Source: Rhizophlyctis rosea (Eukaryota; Chytridiomycota; Chytridiomycetes; Rhizophlyctidales; Rhizophlyctidaceae). Taken from it: a stretch of 64,000 bases of DNA. This document shows, in pieces, positions 58,068 to 64,000 of this stretch (position 1 is the stretch's first letter; each line of letters opens with the position of its first letter). The notes under the pieces are model-generated. The model saw nothing but the letters and a program-made list of their open reading frames with translations, was not told where the DNA came from and searched no databases. The stretch spans positions 131,158 to 195,157 of the forward strand of contig JADGJC010000015.1 of the NCBI GenBank assembly GCA_027596075.1, given 5' to 3'. The position numbers and the translations under genes were made by a program.

Positions 58068-59140
58068 GGTGAAAGTCCGACTAGTGTGCAGAGTGCGGCG
58101 GCAATGATTTCTAGCAATATGAGAAAGACAAAGCTCTTTGAGTTCTGATATAGTAGCTTGGATGGTCAGTGTGGGAAAGACGAGCGAAAGAAGAATAGCA
58201 TGTCTTGCTCGCAATCGCGGGTGTCTCGAGTCGCAAATGTGGCGAAGTTTTGAAGTTGTCCAACATATGTTCGGAGGGAAATTTTGATGACGCGAGGGGG
58301 TTTCAGAAAGGGGTCGCCACATATGAGTAGAGTACATATGCGCTTCTTGCGCTTCTTTGAAGCATGACGAAACCCTCAAGTAGTCTAATATGCCAAGTCC
58401 AGATTGCGTGGCGCGTATATTGCCGACTGCTATTGGGTTCTAGTCGGAAGTACATGATTTGTCCCATAAGCCTCGAAGATTGGACTTCCTGTCAAATGAG
58501 CAACAAATGTGTACATCAATTCATTCAATACTCTCAATCTTCAGTTCACGGATAGTATCGATGCTCATACTAGCTTCGTTAGTTTCGTTGGCAACTTCAA
58601 GCCGCTGATGGCGATCCTGGAAACTTTGGTTACTTTTGCAGAATCAGAATCCAATTTGACATTCAGCTTCTCAGCTCTTCTCGGATTTTTGAATGCAATA
58701 ACAAGGCTGGGCCCTAGTGGCCATCATATCATTTCAATCTGGCCCATTTCTATGTAAGTTTATGTACAGCAAACTGTTGCAGTACATTGAGTGCAGTGTA
58801 GTCGCCTTGCGGAGGGCGGCACAGCCACTGGATCTTCACAGCCCCATCCGCCACTGATCGGCGTTCTGATAATCAAGCAACAGCTCCATGACACGCCCAA
58901 CAAGAGAATCTTCCAACTCTGGTTTCCCCTCCTCTTTGTTACATCACTAACAATTTCGACAGATCAACCACACCTACACATGGACACATAGACGTACACC
59001 TGTTGCAAAACGCGTGGAGTCAATGGAGGGTCAAAATATTTGGAGCGTACTAGAACGTGCAAGAGGTATGTGCTCTGTTTCGTTGCGTCAAGTTTGCCCA
59101 CACATAGCCATAACTCATTTTCATCTGCTGCCCTTCATTC
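58068..59140. other. Intergenic region
   Basis: No gene is supported. Around 58510-58760 both strands are open for about 60-80 codons, without recognisable motifs. The region may include the promoter of the minus-strand genes. Confidence 0.4.
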
Positions 59141-59640
59141 CAGGTTAAAACCCTCAGTAGCACTTGTCTTGGTCGAAGTGCTGGCGGTGGCTACGTACGC
59201 GCATGTATCTTTGCATCTGTCCTTTTTGGACAGGGTAGAGGGTGCGCGAGAACGGGCTTGTCGTTGCCTGAAAGGGCACGGCAGCAGACTAGCCCCCCGC
59301 GGATTAAAGGCGTGCTCCTCAACTCCTTTTTGCCCTCGCACGGTGATTTGGGGTGATGTCGGACATTCCTCCGTGGCCCGATTAGGATGTGCCGCTTTGT
59401 CTTTGGTCAAGGCTAGGGTTCAGGTGAGTGTTTTTTCGGTGGTGCAAGCAGCTAACCTTGTTTCGTCTCTCAGGGATGAACAGATTTCGCCAGCACATCC
59501 GCACCCATATCAGTAGCTTAACCGAGTAGATACTACGAGCTCGGAACCTAGCGCCACCAGGTATGCTCTGAAATGTCTTTCGTCTATGAATGTACATTCA
59601 CCACGCCTTCACAGCGAATCGTAGCCCACCATCCTTTCCC
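59141..59640 (+). ncRNA. Putative spliced noncoding transcript, copy 1
   Basis: A 280-nt exon-like block (59144-59423) is bounded by CATTCCAG and GTGAGTG, and followed by a second acceptor (TCTCTCAG). A block of the same length with the same splice sites recurs 1.1 kb downstream at about 70% similarity. The 280 nt are not a multiple of three, and the long frame here is broken by stops in the second copy, so conservation is not at protein level. A noncoding RNA family is the best reading; a relic of a coding duplication is the alternative. Confidence 0.4.
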
Positions 59641-60239
59641 TCCTCCCTGACATAAGTACACGACGGAAAACATAATATACATCAATACGTCTAATATAAA
59701 AGGTATGTCTATGAGCCAGCGGGTGACAGAACGCCGAACTCACCACCGGTTCCAGCATACTACCCGGAAACCGTATCCCCGAAACCATCCATCCACTCCC
59801 GCAGCTATCCCCGTTTCTCATACACCCATCATCATCTCACAACCAATATTCATAATCCCAAACCATCACGTACCACTTACATCCTACATCCTTCCCCAAA
59901 AACCACCTTCCTATCCCGCATCCGCATCGACGGCGATAACCCCCCGAACAACACCTGAACTTGCAGGGCAGAGCTAGTGAAGGTTGAAATTCAATGGTTC
60001 AAGTTTTAGAGTGCGTGAAAGGTCAGTGTCGTCATACTCTTCTTTCGTGCTTCCTGCCCAACATGTGCCTAACCCATCCGTACTAGCAGAATCTACCCCT
60101 CATGCTGCGCTCGTCGGGTCCCAGTTTGACCAAAATGCTGATGGTGGCTACATAAGAGTGCGAGAAGTGTGTATCATTTGACCGTCACAATCTTTATCTC
60201 GTTATCCACATTCTGTATTTCTAATCCTCATTCAACTAC
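59641..60239. other. Spacer between the two repeat units
   Basis: C/A-rich sequence (59700-59960) without a supported gene. Confidence 0.4.
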
Positions 60240-60760
60240 CAGGTTAGAACCCTCACATAGCACTCGCCTTGTCCAAAGTGCTGGTGGTAGCCACGTGCCA
60301 CCACCGATCTCTGCATCTGCCCTTTTTGTGGCAGGGTGGAGGGTGCGGGCAAACGGGCTTGTCATGGTCTGGAAGGAGTGACAGCAGTCTAGTCCCCCAC
60401 AGATCAAGGTGCGTCCGCCGGCCCTTTTTGACCTCTCACGAGGCGATTTGGGTCGATGTCGGGCTCCACCTCTGTGGCACTGCTAGGATGTGCCACTAGT
60501 CTTTGGTCAATATTGGGTGCAGGTGAGTGTTTCGAATTGTCAGTGCACGAGAGTAGTACTTGTGTTTGTTTTTTCAGATGGACAATCGCTTTCGACATAT
60601 ATCGGGACAGCACCGTATTAGTATCTCATTTAACTGAAGCGAAAACGAACGTTAGAGGGACATAACATGTATGTTTGAAGATCTTCTTTGGCATCCTCTA
60701 AGAATGTTGCACCCACAACACTTCCACAGCGAATATAAGCCCATATCCCCTTTCCCATCC
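60240..60760 (+). ncRNA. Putative spliced noncoding transcript, copy 2
   Basis: The partner of the block at 59141: the exon-like part is 60243-60522, bounded by AACTACCAG and GTGAGTG, with a following acceptor TTTTTTCAG. The downstream CACAGCGAAT...AGCCCA tail is also shared. Stops interrupt the frame that is open in copy 1. GGTGGTAGCCAC and its nearby complement GCCACCACC could form a hairpin here; the equivalent stem in copy 1 is not obviously preserved. Confidence 0.4.
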
Positions 60761-62480
60761 ACTCCTCACCCCACCACCTCTTAATTATTATTTGATTGAA
60801 AATTATGCGCACAACCCCGCCCTTCCAAAAAAAAATATATTTAGTCTTGCCCATTCAGCAGTTTCGGTGGTTTGGTCATACCCCAGTATGAGAATAGTTT
60901 TATCGTTATATTTTTCCTTGAGGGACGGGTGATGAGGTGGAGTTCCAAGAGGAGCAGGACGGAAGACGAGATGGTCATAATGGTTTAGGACGGTGGTGGT
61001 GTTGATGTCGAATTTCGTGGCTTGGATGGTGAGGGTGTGGAATTGAGAAGGCGCGGCTTTGGGGATCAGGTGGGACAAGCTAACGAAGCAGATGGGTAAG
61101 AGGTCAAAGTCTCTGAGGGGTCTTCCAAAACTTGCGAGGAGTAAGAGCTTGACCGTTGTGCATGTCGTCGTTGGAGGGGTCCTCCAACAAAATACGGTTG
61201 ACCATGATGGTTTCCTCACGCTAGCTGAACCATGCCTTCTTGTCGCGGAATTGGGGGATGTGAATCATAACCAATGCAACGTCTGCATTGATCTCGAGGA
61301 ACGTTGCTGAAATGTCTGGCCTGTCACAGGGCGCACCCGAAACAGCTGTGGATTCACGTCGAAAACGGAGATTGTAATTGAGTCCAGGCGAAATCTCACA
61401 GATGTAGGAACGCAGCCGGCGGTGCCGTGCATAGTTGTACCCAGAGTCCTTCATAAAGCAACATGAATTCACACATAACAAACTAAAACTGTTTCTGAAT
61501 GCTCCCGCAGTGAATAGGGTGTTGCGATGAAATAAGTATTACACCAGCTTGAGGTTGACATTGCATGACTTCCATGTTCAATTCACAAACAACATCCGAA
61601 GTGCCTAATACCCCCGCCAATCATGTACATAACATCCACTCACGAATCATTCCATTGCGCAGGTTCGAGCGACGTTGTCGCACTTTCAAGAAGTATTCTT
61701 TTTTTTTTGTTTTTGGGTGTGTTCGGAAGTATGCTCGAGCCTTTATCACTCCCCTGTTGCCCATTTCAGCTTTGGTCATTGACTTGGTGGGATGGAGCTT
61801 GATTGGGCTGAAGCAGTTGCAGGCGTGATGAATAACTTGAAGGATGTCGGATGGCATGTTTTTTTAGCACCCTGTGAAAGTCCCGATGTTGTCGCCCATT
61901 TCATTAATCGCGCAAGTCATCACACGATCGGGGTCCGATCACGGTGTGCGATGTGGCGAGGGCGAGTCCAGTGGCTTTTGACACCATGGAGCAAAATGCC
62001 GCACTGGCGGCTACCACTGCATCGACGAAGGCTCAGTGTGTTCCGGCGTTTCGGATAATGGGGTGACATTGGGAACATGGGAAACAAAATGGTGCGGCAT
62101 TGGCACTCCGCTGCATTGTATATCCGACGTTGCATACAAAGCGGCCTTAGGGAGGTCCCTCTCCGTCAGTCTCGACAAGTCTTACTCGTTCAACCTTGTT
62201 TGTTTTTTGACAAAACCGCTTGAAACATCATGAGTTCAGCGTGCGTAGTTGTTATCGGCATACTATGGCCCTCTCTATGGTGTCCGCTCAGCACTTTTGA
62301 GATGGATCATCACTGCAATATCACTTGCTCTTCTTCGTCGCAAAGGAACCGATACTCATCCACGTTCCAGCGAATGGTTCTAGTTCCGCTGTCAGGTAAG
62401 GGTTGCTTTTAAGGTACGTCAAAGCAAGGCTGGTAATGCTCAGTCGGTCATCAACATATATGCGTCGCGTCTCCGACACC
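60761..62480. other. Intergenic region with a possible gene relic
   Basis: On the minus strand at 60803-61219 a frame of about 138 codons lacks an ATG and contains SLKEKYNDKTILILGYDQT, loosely like the C-terminal half of CECR5/HDHD5-type HAD hydrolases. The catalytic DxD motif is absent, so at most it is a relic. Nothing else is supported. Confidence 0.3.
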
Positions 62481-62578
62481 TTGAAAAGACCAAGAGGTCT
62501 GAGTAAAGTATCGTCGGACTTCCGACGTTGTTCCACTGATACACCATTAACAGGCACAGAACTCTCAAGTGATAAAAA
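62481..62578 (+). repeat. 3'-flank repeat of PWWP paralogue 2
   Basis: The counterpart of 54908-55012: TTGAAAAGACC, GAGTAAAGTATCGTCGGA, TCCGACGT and GTGATAAAA blocks in the same order and spacing, about 80 nt before the stop of paralogue 2. Confidence 0.7.
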
Positions 62579-62657
62579 AAGATCTCACGCACGCGACCGA
62601 CATATCAGCTCTAGGCTGAAATACAACTCCCTTTACACCACGCAACAACACAGAGTT

Positions 62658-64000
62658 TCACTCCTCATCACTAAACCCTTCATACTTTCTCCGATCCTCC
62701 GAACCCATGCCAGGAATGTCCTCCGATTCGTCATCATCACCATCCTCCTCCGCCCCCTCCCCACCCTCCCCACAAGTCCCGACGTCATTCTCAAACCTCT
62801 TCCCACCACGAAACCAGCCCTCCCAACCCCCGTTAAACCTCCCCAAACCCCCCGCACCTCCACTCTCATCCTCCACCGACGCCGGAGAATCAAATTCCCA
62901 GGGACTGGTTTTTGGGATATTGAGGTCGGCGAAGCCGGCGTCAATATCGTTGTCGAGGGCGATATCGGCTTCCTCAGTCGGACCGGCTGGTGGGATGTTG
63001 GGTTCATCAACGCCATCGTCGTGGGGTTCAATGAAGTACTGGTAGCGGAGACTTAGTTCGTCCTGCATGGCATCACAATTCGTGCGCGAGAGTTGTGAAA
63101 GCGGGTCTTCGTATGTGTGAAAGTTTGAGGGTACATTGGGAGATTGAGGTGGTGATGCCTGTCAGCAAAAAAAGCGAATAGATTAGTCATGAATTACACA
63201 AGGCCGGCGCATCGTCTTCTGCTTTACCTGTTGTTTTGCACTAGTACTACCTCCACCCTTTGCCATCCCATCCAAGTCATTCTTCAACATGTTCTTCAAG
63301 TTATCCAGTTGGTTCCTTGCTCGCTCCCGCAGGTTATATGGATCCAACTCGCGAGGATAATAAGAGGCAAAATCCATCGCTTCCAACCGTCTCAAAACCT
63401 ATGTGAAATTAGAATGAAAATCTCGCCCGATTGAGGATCCACACCACAAATTGATGTATGCCTCTATCGAGTCTTGACTTCGAAGCGGGATCTTCTCCAA
63501 CTTCTTCATCCACTCATCCGCATCATCAAAATCCTTCCCGGTTCGACTGAGCTTGATCACAAAACAAAAGAGATGGTGGCAAATAGTGTCGAGTTCTTCC
63601 CTACTCCTTGTTGCATCTGTGATTTACTGATCAGTGATTTGATCACGACAGACTGATTGTCATCGTGAGGCATACCAATCCCATCATCGCCCGTCTTCTT
63701 CTCCGTTGTCGTTGTCTCATTCCTAATCCCATCATCGCCCGTCTTCTTCTCCGTTGTCGTCGTCTCATTCCTACTCGAATGCTGCTGCTCATCACTATTA
63801 TCGTGTTCTGTTTCTTCTGTTTCTTCAAGCGAATGTTCCGACTCCGATGATGCCCTCCCAGCCTCCTCCGCAGCCTTCTTCGCCGCCTCTTCCTTCGCAA
63901 CTTCAATGGCCGCTCTGAAGAATTCGATGCAGTGAGTGAAAAGCACATCTTGCAGAGCTGATGATGGTGTGTCACCTGAGGTCGAACTGTCGTTCAGGAA
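62658..64000 (-). CDS. PWWP-family paralogue 2, 3' part only
   Basis: The 5' part lies beyond the window. Two terminal exons are firm (63228-63398, 62658-63158). The last exon repeats the tail of paralogue 1: ELSLRYQYFIEPHDDGVDEP against ERFGLRYPSFINPSDDGVDE, then ADIALDNDIDAGFADLNIP against EDIALDADIDAGFAECDIP. The preceding exon (LRRLEAMDFASYYPRELDPY, RERARNQLDNLKNML) corresponds to the last helices of the IBD-like region. Upstream, WMKKLEKIPLRSQD and an Ala/Glu helix (EVAKEEAAKKAAEEAG) continue the match. The PWWP domain itself is not in view, so its presence is inferred from paralogy. An in-frame 48-bp duplication sits in the acidic linker. Splice sites between 63400 and 64000 are uncertain. 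Confidence 0.7.
63677..63772 (-). repeat. In-frame 48-bp tandem duplication
   Basis: Two adjacent 48-bp copies differ at one position and encode RNETTTTEKKTGDDGI twice within the disordered linker of PWWP paralogue 2. Near identity implies a recent duplication. Confidence 0.9.

Noticed and set aside
59040..59516. Plus-strand frame of 158 codons in repeat copy 1
   Set aside because: The frame is broken by stops in the homologous copy 2, so it is unlikely to be under protein-level selection.
60803..61219. HAD-hydrolase-like fragment on the minus strand
   Set aside because: Only one short stretch resembles the family; no ATG and no catalytic Asp motif were found, so it is not listed as a gene.

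Overview
The window looks like nuclear DNA of a zoosporic (chytrid-like) fungus. The pointers are many short GT-AG introns (mostly about 50-110 nt), a fungal CBM1 cellulose-binding module on a secreted esterase, an FTR1 iron permease, a fungal-type cytochrome P450, an RGS protein, and a class C GPCR whose ectodomain resembles a bacterial sugar-binding protein, a receptor type known from early-diverging fungi. I see no tRNA, rRNA, CRISPR array or prokaryotic operon. Two 10-N assembly gaps (3091-3100, 28532-28541) show this is a draft assembly.

Layout. 0-5.5 kb: a small secretory protein (-), an MPDU1 homologue (+), an acidic-tailed nuclear protein (-) and weak exon candidates. 5.5-8.2 kb: a fused GT8-GT64 glycosyltransferase with a duplicated 3' flank. 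9.6-11.8 kb: poorly resolved minus-strand reading frames. 12.2-16.0 kb: a MARVEL-type four-TM protein and a CE1-type esterase with a six-cysteine module and CBM1. 16.6-22.4 kb: a CXC/NTF2-like protein, a P450 and a GATA factor. 23.5-27.5 kb: a broken DUF6604 gene and a beta-propeller phytase with one internal frameshift. 27.8 kb: a tiny foldback element. 28.5-38 kb: an RGS protein, two orphan 7TM proteins and a small Cys-rich secreted protein, all on the minus strand. 39.4-41.0 kb: FTR1. 43.0-48.8 kb: a 31-exon class C receptor. 49.6-50.1 kb: a MYND zinc-finger relic. 51.2-54.0 kb: a third orphan 7TM protein. 55-64 kb: two diverged tandem PWWP-family paralogues on the minus strand; the second runs off the window. 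Between them lies a duplicated 280-nt exon-like, apparently noncoding unit.

Functional themes. Signalling genes are dense: one class C receptor, three orphan 7TM proteins and an RGS protein. A second set serves nutrient capture: secreted esterase, phytase and iron permease. MPDU1 and the GT8-GT64 enzyme belong to secretory-pathway glycosylation. These groupings are inferences from gene content; the genes are separately spaced and lie on both strands.

The most striking general signal is compositional. Almost every long exon, on either strand, starts C-rich on its coding strand and switches abruptly to G-rich towards its 3' end, sometimes through two such cycles. Exon boundaries below were worked out by hand from splice motifs and reading-frame continuity.
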